Source: an uncultured Lachnospiraceae bacterium
GTDB lineage: Bacteria > Bacillota > Clostridia > Lachnospirales > Lachnospiraceae
Length of the DNA: 7,842 bases
Reading direction: 5' to 3'
Assembly (NCBI GenBank): GCA_905236585.1
Contig: CAJOQZ010000262.1
Span: 1 to 7,842 of the forward strand
Shown here: positions 1 through 6,667 of the stretch, piece after piece
Numbering within the stretch: position 1 is the first letter of the stretch
How the letters are laid out: the number at the start of each line of letters is the position of its first letter
Translations under genes and position numbers: made by a program
The notes under the pieces: model-generated
Databases searched by the model: none
Told to the model about the DNA's origin: nothing
Seen by the model: only the letters and a program-made list of their open reading frames with translations

Positions 1-1
1 G

Positions 2-2086
2 ATCGAGCTTAACAACGGGCCGGACAAGCCGCACAGGAAGTGCGCGCGTATCGTCGGCGATACCATGGGTAAATACCATCCGCACGGCGACAGTTCGATT
101 TATGAAGCGCTTGTCGTCATGGCGCAGGATTTCAAAAAAGGCATGGCGCTGATCGACGGACACGGGAACTTCGGTTCGATCGAAGGGGACGGCGCGGCGG
201 CAATGCGTTATACCGAAGCGCGGTTAAAACAGGTTACGCAGGAAGCGTTTTTGGCGGATCTGGATAAGGATATCGTCGATTTCGTGCCGAATTTTGACGA
301 GACGGAGACGGAGCCATCCGTGCTTCCCGCAAGGGTTCCCAACCTTTTGCTCAACGGCGCGGAAGGGATCGCGGTCGGCATGGTAACGAGCATTCCGCCG
401 CACAATCTCGGAGAGATCATTGACGGCGTGATCGCCTATATGAAAAATCCCGATATCAACACCCAGCAGATGATGAAATACATCCCCGGACCGGATTTCC
501 CGACCGGGGGAATTGTGACGAATCAGGACGAACTGCTTGCAATTTATTCGACCGGCGTCGGCAAAATCCGTCTGCGGGGGCGCGTGGAGATTGAAAACGG
601 CAAGAACGGGCGGACGAATATCGTCATCACCGAGATTCCGTACACGATGATCGGTGCGAATATCGGCAAATTTTTGAATGACGTATTCCATTTGGTTGAA
701 TCCAAGCAGACGACGGATATAGCGGACATCTCGAACCAGTCTTCGAAAGAAGGAATCCGCATTGTCATTGAGGTGAAAAAGGGCGCGGATGTGAAGAATC
801 TGTGCAACCTTTTATATAAGAAAACGAGGCTGGAGGATACTTTCTCCGTCAATATGCTTGCGGTCTGCGACGGACGTCCCGAAACGCTGGGGCTGGTGCC
901 GGTCATCCGTCATCATGTGAACTTTCAGTTTGAACTCGCAAAGCGTAAATATACGACGCTCCTGGAAAAAGCCCGTGATAAAAAAGAGATTCAGGAGGGG
1001 TTGATCAAGGCGTGCGACGTGATCGACCTTATTATAGAGATCCTGCGCGGAGCGAAGAATATTTCCGATGCAAAGGATTGTCTGGTAAACGGCAACACTA
1101 AGCCGATCAAATTCAAAAGCAAGCAGTCCGAAAAGGACGCGGCAAGTCTGCGATTTACGGAGCGCCAGGCGGACGCGATCTTACAGATGCGCCTATACCG
1201 GCTGATCGGGCTGGAGATTGACGCGCTGCGGGAAGAATATAAGAAAACCATGCAGGATATTGCGGATTATACTGATATCTTGGAGCATCGCACCTCCATG
1301 GCAAAGGTTATTATCGCGGAACTTAAAAATTTCAAAAAGAAATACGCGGCTGATCGGCGCACCGAAATCGACAACGTGGAGGTTGCCGTTGTTGAGGAGA
1401 AGCCGCTCGAAGTCATTGATGTCGCCGTGCTTGTGGACCGCTTCGGATACGCGAAGTGCGTGGATATGGCGACCTATGAACGTAATATTGACGCGGCAAA
1501 TGACGAATCGAAATATGTGATCCTTTGCAAGAACATGGATCGAATCGGCATATTCACCGACAAGGGGAATATGTATCTTGCGAAAGTTTTGGATCTTCCG
1601 TTCGGCAAATTCCGCGACAAGGGGCAGCCGCTTGACAACGTAAGCAAATTCGACAGTTCTGCGGAAGAGGTCCGCATGATCGACTGCATTGAGAATCTGA
1701 AAGGGGAAAGGCTGCTTTTCGCTACAAGGACGTCCATGCTCAAACTCGTCGACGGTGCGGAATTTGACGTGAACAAGCGGCAGACTGCGGCGACAAAACT
1801 GGCAGAGAATGATGAGGTGCTGCTTGTGGAACGTCTGCAAAAAGAAGATACGCTTGTCATGTGTTCCGAGAAAAACTTCTTCCTGCGGATTGACGCGGCG
1901 ACGATACCCGAAAAGAAGAAAGCGGCGATCGGCGTCCGGGGTATGAGTTTAGGAAACGGGGATGCGCTGCGGGAAGTTGTTTTGCTGCATAACGGAGATA
2001 ATCCGACCGTGGAAGCGGGCGGCAAGGAGATCGTACTGAACAGGCTTCGCATAGCGGGTCGCGATACAAAAGGTGTGAAAAGATAA
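2..2086 (+). CDS. parC: Type IIA DNA topoisomerase subunit A, ParC-like (5' end cut off)
   Basis: This is the DNA-cleaving subunit of a gyrase/topoisomerase IV-type enzyme, which passes one duplex through a transient double-strand break with a GyrB/ParE ATPase partner. The frame is open from base 2, before the first ATG at 65, so the gene is partial. 694 residues are visible and about 50 N-terminal ones are missing, judged from the usual position of the catalytic tyrosine. The winged-helix motif GKYHPHGD is at bases 68-91. The catalytic Tyr in AAAMRYTEARL is at 209-211. The quinolone-pocket residues are Ser (92-94) and Glu (104-106), both unmutated types. After the tower and coiled-coil region come beta-pinwheel repeats from roughly residue 450. 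The gyrase-defining GyrA box (QRRGGKG type) is not seen; a degenerate KFRDKGQPLDNV lies near bases 1603-1640. That lack, and an inferred full length near 745 residues, favour a ParC-like decatenase over true GyrA. The family assignment is certain; the ParC/GyrA choice is less so, because the partner gene is outside the window. Confidence 0.9.
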   Translation: MELNNGPDKPHRKCARIVGDTMGKYHPHGDSSIYEALVVMAQDFKKGMALIDGHGNFGSIEGDGAAAMRYTEARLKQVTQEAFLADLDKDIVDFVPNFDETETEPSVLPARVPNLLLNGAEGIAVGMVTSIPPHNLGEIIDGVIAYMKNPDINTQQMMKYIPGPDFPTGGIVTNQDELLAIYSTGVGKIRLRGRVEIENGKNGRTNIVITEIPYTMIGANIGKFLNDVFHLVESKQTTDIADISNQSSKEGIRIVIEVKKGADVKNLCNLLYKKTRLEDTFSVNMLAVCDGRPETLGLVPVIRHHVNFQFELAKRKYTTLLEKARDKKEIQEGLIKACDVIDLIIEILRGAKNISDAKDCLVNGNTKPIKFKSKQSEKDAASLRFTERQADAILQMRLYRLIGLEIDALREEYKKTMQDIADYTDILEHRTSMAKVIIAELKNFKKKYAADRRTEIDNVEVAVVEEKPLEVIDVAVLVDRFGYAKCVDMATYERNIDAANDESKYVILCKNMDRIGIFTDKGNMYLAKVLDLPFGKFRDKGQPLDNVSKFDSSAEEVRMIDCIENLKGERLLFATRTSMLKLVDGAEFDVNKRQTAATKLAENDEVLLVERLQKEDTLVMCSEKNFFLRIDAATIPEKKKAAIGVRGMSLGNGDALREVVLLHNGDNPTVEAGGKEIVLNRLRIAGRDTKGVKR

Positions 2087-2089
2087 GAA

Positions 2090-2815
2090 TTGAATGATAA
2101 TTTTCAACGAACAGAACTTTTATTAGGAGAGGAAGCGCTTGCTTGCCTGTCAAAAAAACACGTCGCCGTATTCGGCATCGGCGGCGTCGGCGGATATGTC
2201 TGCGAGGCTCTTGTACGAAGCGGGATCGCAAGATTTACGATAGTCGATAAAGACATTGTGGATATTACGAACCTGAATCGTCAGATCATTGCGACGGTTC
2301 GTTCCATCGGTCGGAACAAGACGGATGTGATGAGGGAGCGAATGGCGGATATCAATCCGAGGGTGCAGGTGGACGTCCGAAATTGCTTTTTTTTGCCGGA
2401 TAACGCGGATTCGTTTGATTTTAGCGCATATGATTATGTGGTGGATGCGGTGGATACGGTAACCGCCAAAATAGAGATCATTATGCGGGCAAAAGCGGCG
2501 GGCGTTCCGGTTATCAGCGCCATGGGCGCGGGGAATAAACTGGATGCCGGCCGATTTCGGGTTTCGGATATCTATAAGACCAGCGTTTGTCCCTTAGCGA
2601 AGGTGATGCGAAGGGAGTTAAAAAAACGCGGGATACGGGATCTGAAAGTGGTCTGGTCGGACGAGCCGCCGATTGCGATCGAGCGTAAGGAACAGCCGGA
2701 TACGGATGCTCCGAGGAAGAAACTGCCGCCCGGAAGCATTGCCTATGCACCGGCGATTGCAGGGCTTATGATGGCGGCGGAAGTCGTTACGGATTTGTGC
2801 AAAGATTCATTTTAG
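2090..2815 (+). CDS. tcdA: tRNA threonylcarbamoyladenosine dehydratase, TcdA/CsdL family
   Basis: This E1-like (ThiF/MoeB fold) enzyme uses ATP to cyclise t6A at position 37 of ANN-decoding tRNAs to ct6A, a cytoplasmic tRNA modification. The 241 residues match the family's usual size. The N-terminal segment NFQRTELLLGEEAL is typical. The nucleotide-binding loop GIGGVG is at residues 29-34, the adenylation-site segment DKDIVDITNLNRQ at 53-65, and VVDAVD at 117-122. The C-terminal part has the TcdA-type CPLAKVMRRELKKRGI stretch (167-182) followed by DEPP, and ends with PGSIAYAPAIAGLMMAAEV. That end separates it from ThiF and MoeB, which usually carry zinc-binding CxxC pairs not seen here. The start is TTG at 2090, because no in-frame ATG gives the conserved N-terminus. 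It lies 3 bases after the topoisomerase stop with only a weak purine-rich site (around 2069-2075), so translational coupling is likely. Confidence 0.88.
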   Translation: MNDNFQRTELLLGEEALACLSKKHVAVFGIGGVGGYVCEALVRSGIARFTIVDKDIVDITNLNRQIIATVRSIGRNKTDVMRERMADINPRVQVDVRNCFFLPDNADSFDFSAYDYVVDAVDTVTAKIEIIMRAKAAGVPVISAMGAGNKLDAGRFRVSDIYKTSVCPLAKVMRRELKKRGIRDLKVVWSDEPPIAIERKEQPDTDAPRKKLPPGSIAYAPAIAGLMMAAEVVTDLCKDSF

Positions 2816-2906
2816 ATATTTTTGAAAATAGTGAGAAAAATAAAGAAAATGAAAGTATTTAAGAGAATTAGTTGGAAAAACATTGATTTTTAAGGAAAAC
2901 TTCTGT
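2816..2906. other. AT-rich intergenic stretch upstream of the groESL promoter
   Basis: The segment is strongly A/T-rich with several short A-runs, unlike the more GC-balanced genes on each side. No ORF and no convincing intrinsic terminator is visible after tcdA. The A-tracts lie directly upstream of the -35 box, so they could act as an UP element for RNA polymerase alpha; this is inference only. Confidence 0.4.
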
Positions 2907-2935
2907 TTGCAAGAAAACGGTCATAACACTATGAT
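2907..2935 (+). promoter_or_regulatory. Sigma-A-type promoter of groESL
   Basis: The -35 box TTGCAA (2907-2912) and -10 box TATGAT (2930-2935) are separated by exactly 17 bases, and each is close to consensus. Transcription should begin near 2941-2943, just before the CIRCE operator. Housekeeping sigma use fits the known HrcA/CIRCE scheme, in which heat induction comes from loss of repression and not from a special sigma factor. Confidence 0.8.
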
Positions 2936-2947
2936 ATGTTTTGTTGG

Positions 2948-2974
2948 TTAGCACTCTTTTGGAATGAGTGCTAA
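2948..2974. promoter_or_regulatory. CIRCE operator (HrcA binding site)
   Basis: A perfect inverted repeat TTAGCACTC - 9 bases - GAGTGCTAA matches the CIRCE consensus at every arm position. It lies 12 bases after the -10 box and 30 bases before the groES start, so it covers the beginning of the transcript. HrcA bound here would block transcription, and the same palindrome sits in the 5' leader of the mRNA. Both the sequence and the placement are classical for groESL in low-GC Gram-positives. The hrcA gene itself is not in the window. Confidence 0.97.
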
Positions 2975-3004
2975 CAGATTGAAATAATAAGAGGAGGACT
3001 TACC

Positions 3005-3289
3005 ATGAAGTTAGTACCATTATCGGACAGGGTAGTATTAAAGCAGTTAGAAGCGGAAGAAAAAACGAAATCCGGGATCATCCTGGCGTCGAGCGCACAG
3101 GAGAAGCCGCAGGAGGCAGAGGTTATTGCAGTAGGACCGGGCGGCGTCGTTGACGGCAAGGAGATCAAGATGCAGGTCAAGGAAGGGCAGAAGGTCATCT
3201 ATTCAAAGTATTCGGGAACAGATGTAAAGTTGGACGGCGAAGAGTTTATCATTGTTCGTCAGGACGATATTCTGGCAGTAGTAGAGTAA
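3005..3289 (+). CDS. groES: Co-chaperonin GroES (Cpn10)
   Basis: GroES forms the heptameric lid that caps the GroEL ring and closes the folding chamber in the cytoplasm. The 94 residues are the normal length. The N-terminal PLSDRVVLK signature is at residues 5-13. The mobile loop spans about 16-34 and includes the GroEL-contacting hydrophobic tripeptide IIL at 25-27. The roof-loop region VGPGGVVDGK and the C-terminal end DDILAVVE are also typical. The start is set by GAGGAGG at 2991-2997, seven bases before the ATG. It is the first gene after the CIRCE-controlled promoter and 23 bases ahead of groEL, so the two are cotranscribed and should be heat-inducible through HrcA. Confidence 0.98.
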   Translation: MKLVPLSDRVVLKQLEAEEKTKSGIILASSAQEKPQEAEVIAVGPGGVVDGKEIKMQVKEGQKVIYSKYSGTDVKLDGEEFIIVRQDDILAVVE

Positions 3290-3312
3290 ATTAATCAGAG
3301 GAGGAATGAATC

Positions 3313-4938
3313 ATGGCAAAGGATATTAAATTCGGCGCGGAGGCGAGAAGCGCGTTAGAGGCCGGTGTCGATAAACTGGCGAACACCGTGCGTGTTACGT
3401 TAGGACCGAAAGGACGTAATGTTGTATTGGACAAGTCATACGGCAGTCCGTTGATCACGAACGACGGCGTAACCATTGCAAAGGAAATCGAACTCAAAGA
3501 CGAATTTGAGAATATGGGTGCGCAACTGGTAAAAGAGGTTGCGACGAAGACCAATGATGTAGCCGGTGACGGGACTACGACGGCGACGGTTCTTGCACAA
3601 GCGATGATCAAAGAAGGCATTAAGAACCTGGCGGCGGGCGCGAATCCGATCATTTTACGCCGGGGCATGAAGAAGGCAACCGATACGGCGGTAGACGCGA
3701 TTGCCAAGATGTCCGCAAAGGTTAACGGCAAAGAGCAGATTGCGCGTGTAGCGGCTATTTCCGCCGGTGACGAGGAAGTCGGCAAGATGGTAGCGGATGC
3801 CATGGAAAAAGTTTCCAATGACGGCGTTATTACGATCGAAGAATCGAAGACCATGCAGACGGAACTTGATCTCGTAGAAGGAATGCAGTTCGATCGTGGA
3901 TATATTTCGGCGTATATGGCGACCGATATGGACAAAATGGAAGCCGTATTGGAAGATCCGTATATCCTGATTACGGACAAGAAGATCTCCAATATTCAGG
4001 ATCTGCTTCCGTTGTTAGAGCAGATTGTACAGTCCGGTTCACGTCTTTTGATCATTGCGGAGGATGTTGAGGGCGAGGCTCTTACGACGCTGATTCTGAA
4101 CAAACTGCGCGGAACGTTTAACGTAGTTGCGGTTAAGGCACCGGGCTATGGCGACAGAAGAAAAGAGATGCTGCAGGATATCGCTATCCTTACAGGCGGT
4201 ACGGTGATTTCCGAAGAAGTCGGTTTGGAACTTAAAGACGCGACGATCGATCAGTTAGGTCGTGCGAAGTCCGTTAAGGTTCAGAAAGAGAATACGGTTA
4301 TCGTTGACGGCGAGGGACAGAAGTCAGATATCGACGCACGTATTTCCCAGATCCGTACGCAGATTGAAGAGACGACGTCCGACTTTGACAAAGAGAAATT
4401 GCAGGAGCGTCTTGCCAAACTTGCGGGCGGCGTAGCGGTTATCCGTGTCGGCGCAGCGACAGAGACGGAAATGAAGGAGCATAAACTCCGTATGGAAGAC
4501 GCGTTGAATGCGACGCGTGCGGCAGTTGAGGAAGGTATTATCGCAGGTGGCGGATCTGCATATATCCATGCGGCAAAGGATGTTGCGAAGTTGGCGGATT
4601 CTTTGGAAGGCGACGAGAAGACCGGTGCGAACGTAATCTTGAAGGCACTCGAATCTCCGCTGTACTATATCGCGGACAATGCGGGCTTAGAGGGCAGCGT
4701 CATCATCAACAACGTAAAAGAAGCGCAGCCGGGACACGGTTTCGATGCATTCAACGAGAAGTATGTTGATATGGTAGAGGCTGGCATTCTTGACCCGGTA
4801 AAGGTAACGCGTACCGCATTACAGAATGCGACATCGGTAGCGTCAACACTCCTTACAACGGAATCGGTAGTAGCGGACATCAAAGAGCCGGAACCGCCGA
4901 TGCCGGCAGGAGGACCAGGAATGGGCGGAATGATGTAA
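3313..4938 (+). CDS. groEL: Chaperonin GroEL (Cpn60)
   Basis: GroEL is the ATP-driven tetradecameric chaperonin that encloses unfolded proteins together with GroES. The 541 residues are full length. The ATP site GDGTTT is at residues 85-90. The catalytic Asp is D396 in RMEDALNATRAAVEEG. The cpn60 signature AAVEEGIIAGGG is at 403-414. The apical domain covers roughly residues 190-375, and the protein ends in the flexible tail GGPGMGGMM. Nothing is missing or altered at these positions. The start is set by AGAGGAGGAA at 3297-3306, six bases before the ATG; an out-of-frame ATG at 3307 is ignored. The gene is second in the operon behind groES and is followed by a strong terminator. No second chaperonin copy is visible here. 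Confidence 0.99.
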   Translation: MAKDIKFGAEARSALEAGVDKLANTVRVTLGPKGRNVVLDKSYGSPLITNDGVTIAKEIELKDEFENMGAQLVKEVATKTNDVAGDGTTTATVLAQAMIKEGIKNLAAGANPIILRRGMKKATDTAVDAIAKMSAKVNGKEQIARVAAISAGDEEVGKMVADAMEKVSNDGVITIEESKTMQTELDLVEGMQFDRGYISAYMATDMDKMEAVLEDPYILITDKKISNIQDLLPLLEQIVQSGSRLLIIAEDVEGEALTTLILNKLRGTFNVVAVKAPGYGDRRKEMLQDIAILTGGTVISEEVGLELKDATIDQLGRAKSVKVQKENTVIVDGEGQKSDIDARISQIRTQIEETTSDFDKEKLQERLAKLAGGVAVIRVGAATETEMKEHKLRMEDALNATRAAVEEGIIAGGGSAYIHAAKDVAKLADSLEGDEKTGANVILKALESPLYYIADNAGLEGSVIINNVKEAQPGHGFDAFNEKYVDMVEAGILDPVKVTRTALQNATSVASTLLTTESVVADIKEPEPPMPAGGPGMGGMM

Positions 4939-4957
4939 CGATAACTACGAGCAGTGC

Positions 4958-5018
4958 AAAATAACGGAAACAGAGCCGATGGATGTTTACATCCAAACGG
5001 CTCTGTTTTTGTTATTTT
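4958..5018 (+). terminator. Intrinsic terminator after groEL
   Basis: A long hairpin begins 19 bases after the groEL stop. Arm AACAGAGCCG (4969-4978) pairs with CGGCTCTGTT (4998-5007), and the stem continues inward as GGATG (4981-4985) with CATCC (4990-4994) around a four-base loop. It is followed by a T-run starting at 5006. Outside this, AAAATAAC (4958-4965) also pairs with GTTATTTT (5011-5018). The A-rich left flank means the structure could also stop transcription arriving on the - strand. Confidence 0.93.
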
Positions 5019-5041
5019 ATAGTGCGACAGCACGACAACGA

Positions 5042-5204
5042 AAAATTGCGAAGCAATTTTGAGGTGGCACTGTGAGTAGAGTGACGAATGTCCGATAACG
5101 AGATGGAGCGAAGCGGAATCGAGTTAACGGACTCAAAGTCGAGTTGACGCATTGCAAACGCCCTCAATGCGAAGCATTTTTCGAGTCTGTTCTGCGAGTT
5201 GACC
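5042..5204. repeat. Three degenerate ~60-base direct repeats with internal hairpins
   Basis: The core GCGAAGC occurs at 5048-5054, 5108-5114 and 5169-5175, spaced 60 and 61 bases. Each core is followed 13-14 bases later by GAG (5061, 5121, 5183). A second related element follows each: GAGTGACG at 5079-5086, GAGTTGACG at 5141-5149 and GAGTTGACC at 5196-5204. Copy 1 folds into a perfect 8-bp hairpin, AAAATTGC-GAA-GCAATTTT (5042-5060). Copy 3 contains AATGC-GAA-GCATT (5166-5178). The block lies between the groEL terminator and a gene remnant and has no credible coding sequence. It looks like a dispersed palindromic intergenic repeat, but whether it recurs in the genome cannot be seen here. Divergence between copies is considerable. 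Confidence 0.55.
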
Positions 5205-5228
5205 AACCGCTTCCTATCATGTTATGAT
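5199..5228 (+). promoter_or_regulatory. Promoter upstream of the Uma2 remnant
   Basis: The -35 box TTGACC (5199-5204) and -10 box TATGAT (5223-5228) are 18 bases apart, a good sigma-A match. The -35 box lies inside the last repeat element. The start would be near 5235, leaving a leader of about 30 bases to the ATG at 5266. No terminator is visible between the remnant and the LtrA-family gene, so this promoter may serve that gene too. Confidence 0.6.
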
Positions 5229-5251
5229 ACACATACGACAATTCATGAGAC

Positions 5252-5256
5252 AGGAG
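5252..5256 (+). promoter_or_regulatory. Ribosome binding site deciding the Uma2 remnant start
   Basis: AGGAG sits nine bases before ATG 5266 and within the transcript predicted from the promoter at 5199-5228. It selects this start over in-frame ATGs at 5224 and 5245. Confidence 0.6.
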
Positions 5257-5265
5257 CATCTTCTT

Positions 5266-5499
5266 ATGGCGGATAAAGCAATCAGTTTTGAAGAAGTAGA
5301 CAACATGCCGAAAATGACCATCAGGCAATATGAGGCGCTTTCGGAAGACATCCGAACGGAAGTAATCAAAGGCGTTCCATACGCAATGGCAAGTCCGTCC
5401 CAGACGCATCGACGCATAGCATTACAACTTGGTATGAAGATAGAAAACTATCTGAATACAAAAGGCGGGACAGGCAGGGCATTTATGGCGCGGCTGTAG
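5266..5499 (+). pseudogene. Truncated Uma2-family (DUF820) putative endonuclease, N-terminal remnant
   Basis: 77 residues match the N-terminal part of Uma2-type proteins as I recall them: a lead-in MTIRQYEALSEDIRTEVIKGVPYAMASPSQTH (residues 17-48), then a helix ending GMKIENYLNTKGG (56-68). The family adopts a PD-(D/E)XK nuclease-like fold of about 180-200 residues and its biological role is poorly known. Here the frame stops at 5497-5499, just after FMARL, and the later two thirds, where the conserved QPDI and EIVSPS catalytic-type motifs would lie, are absent. I found no continuation in the other frames before the next gene, so a deletion seems likelier than a single frameshift. The start is ATG 5266 because AGGAG at 5252-5256 precedes it by nine bases. 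The upstream in-frame ATG at 5224 overlaps the -10 box and cannot be used from this promoter. The product is probably non-functional. Confidence 0.7.
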
Positions 5500-5545
5500 G
5501 ATTATCCTTCTGTTCAATATTTTCCAGTACATAGAGTAACAAGTC

Positions 5546-6667
5546 ATGAACGAAGAAAAGAAAGTCGAATACTTAGAACTGATCTATGATCTGATTTTTG
5601 TCTACCTGATCGGGCGCAACAATTCCCTGATCCATCATGTGGAAAACGGATTTATCAGCGCGGGCGTGTACGCGACGTATCTGTTATGTACGCTGATCGC
5701 GCTGTTTATCTGGTATCAGACAACGCTGTTTATCAACCGCTACGGAACGAACGGCAGGCTCGAACATATCGGGATATTTATCAATATGTACCTGCTGTAC
5801 TATATGGCGGAGGGGACGCGTGTCAACTGGCAGGGGTATTATCTGCGCTACAACATGGCGTGGGGGTTGATCTTTTTGAACCTTGCATTTATGTATTACC
5901 GCAAACTTCGGGAAATATCCCAAAATGCGCCGTGGGAGGCAGTCCATATAAAAAACATAATCCGCGTGATGCTTATTATGGGAGGAATCGTTTTCCTTTC
6001 CATTCCCATATATCATACTACGGGGATCGCATTTTCTCCGGTCGTATTGTTATACGGATTGGTCGACGTGATCCGCAACCGCCATGTCAATAATTTGGTT
6101 GCCGTGGATTTTTCGCATTTAAGCGAACGCGCGATGCTCTTTGTCGTTTTCACGTTCGGAGAAATGATCGTGGGGCTTGCCCTGTACTTCGAGGGAGAGG
6201 TCAATTTTTGGGGCATTTACTATTCGGCAATGGTTTTTGCACTGGTTGTCGGGTTGTTTTTAAGTTATGAATTTTTTTACGACCATATCATTGACCGTGA
6301 AGGCAGTTGGAATGCCAACCTTTATATGATGATCCATATTTTTCTGATCGTAGCGCTTAATAATATCACGGTCGGGCTTGAGTTCATGAGGGAAGAGGAA
6401 GTTGACTTTCTTCCGAAAAATGTGATGCTGGTTGCAGCAATCCTTGCGTATTTTTTCTTTTTGTTTCTGCTTGAAGAGTTTGCAAAAAAGAAAGACCGCG
6501 CGAACCGGACGTTTATCGTCGGACTGATATTTTTGGCGCTTTTGTTCGTTGCAGTGATAGCGGCGTCTTATAAAATCCTTACCGTCAGCATAGCGGTTAC
6601 GGTCGCATTTGTCTATGCGGTGTTCGGTTTGATCTATCGCTTTTTTCAGGAGATTCATAAAGATTGA
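5546..6667 (+). CDS. LtrA-family (low temperature requirement A) multi-pass membrane protein
   Basis: This 373-residue protein is an integral membrane protein. It has roughly ten to twelve hydrophobic segments, for example near residues 40-60, 75-88, 103-117, 137-153, 161-175, 196-215, 222-243, 260-278, 292-311, 321-341 and 343-366. Two family hallmarks are visible: the N-terminal VEYLELIYDLIFVYLI (7-22), corresponding to the ELFFDLVFV motif, and HLSERAMLFVVFTFGE (191-206), corresponding to the HhxERxxLFxxxxLGE motif. The family is named after a Listeria locus needed for growth in the cold; its biochemical activity is not established, so no transport substrate is assigned. The start ATG 5546 puts the first motif at its usual place but has only a weak AGAG site nine bases upstream. 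It follows the Uma2 remnant by 46 bases with no terminator and may be read from the promoter at 5199-5228. Confidence 0.8.
   Translation: MNEEKKVEYLELIYDLIFVYLIGRNNSLIHHVENGFISAGVYATYLLCTLIALFIWYQTTLFINRYGTNGRLEHIGIFINMYLLYYMAEGTRVNWQGYYLRYNMAWGLIFLNLAFMYYRKLREISQNAPWEAVHIKNIIRVMLIMGGIVFLSIPIYHTTGIAFSPVVLLYGLVDVIRNRHVNNLVAVDFSHLSERAMLFVVFTFGEMIVGLALYFEGEVNFWGIYYSAMVFALVVGLFLSYEFFYDHIIDREGSWNANLYMMIHIFLIVALNNITVGLEFMREEEVDFLPKNVMLVAAILAYFFFLFLLEEFAKKKDRANRTFIVGLIFLALLFVAVIAASYKILTVSIAVTVAFVYAVFGLIYRFFQEIHKD

Noticed and set aside
1193..1840. - strand open frame of 215 codons inside the topoisomerase gene, with others at 224-691 and 1474-2052
   Set aside because: All lie opposite a strongly conserved coding sequence, have no initiation signals, and give unrecognisable low-complexity or His/Arg-rich products.
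3291..3992. Long - strand open frame (233 codons) opposite groES/groEL
   Set aside because: It is an antisense shadow of groEL with a Ser/Ile-rich composition, no ribosome site and no family resemblance.
5042..5204. A possible CRISPR array, because cores recur every ~60 bases
   Set aside because: The shared cores are only 7 to 9 bases and degenerate, conserved bases also occur between them, there are only three copies, and no cas genes are nearby.
5012..5206. Open frame of 64 codons on the - strand across the repeat block
   Set aside because: It starts without a ribosome site, is composed largely of the repeats, and runs into the groEL terminator. The open frame reflects repeat composition and not a protein.
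5224..5265. Upstream ATG (5224) as the start of the Uma2 remnant
   Set aside because: This ATG overlaps the -10 box TATGAT, so it would not be in the transcript, and the added residues do not resemble the family.
5686..6093. + strand open frame of 135 codons within the LtrA-family gene
   Set aside because: It is an alternate frame inside a well-supported membrane protein and has no family signature.
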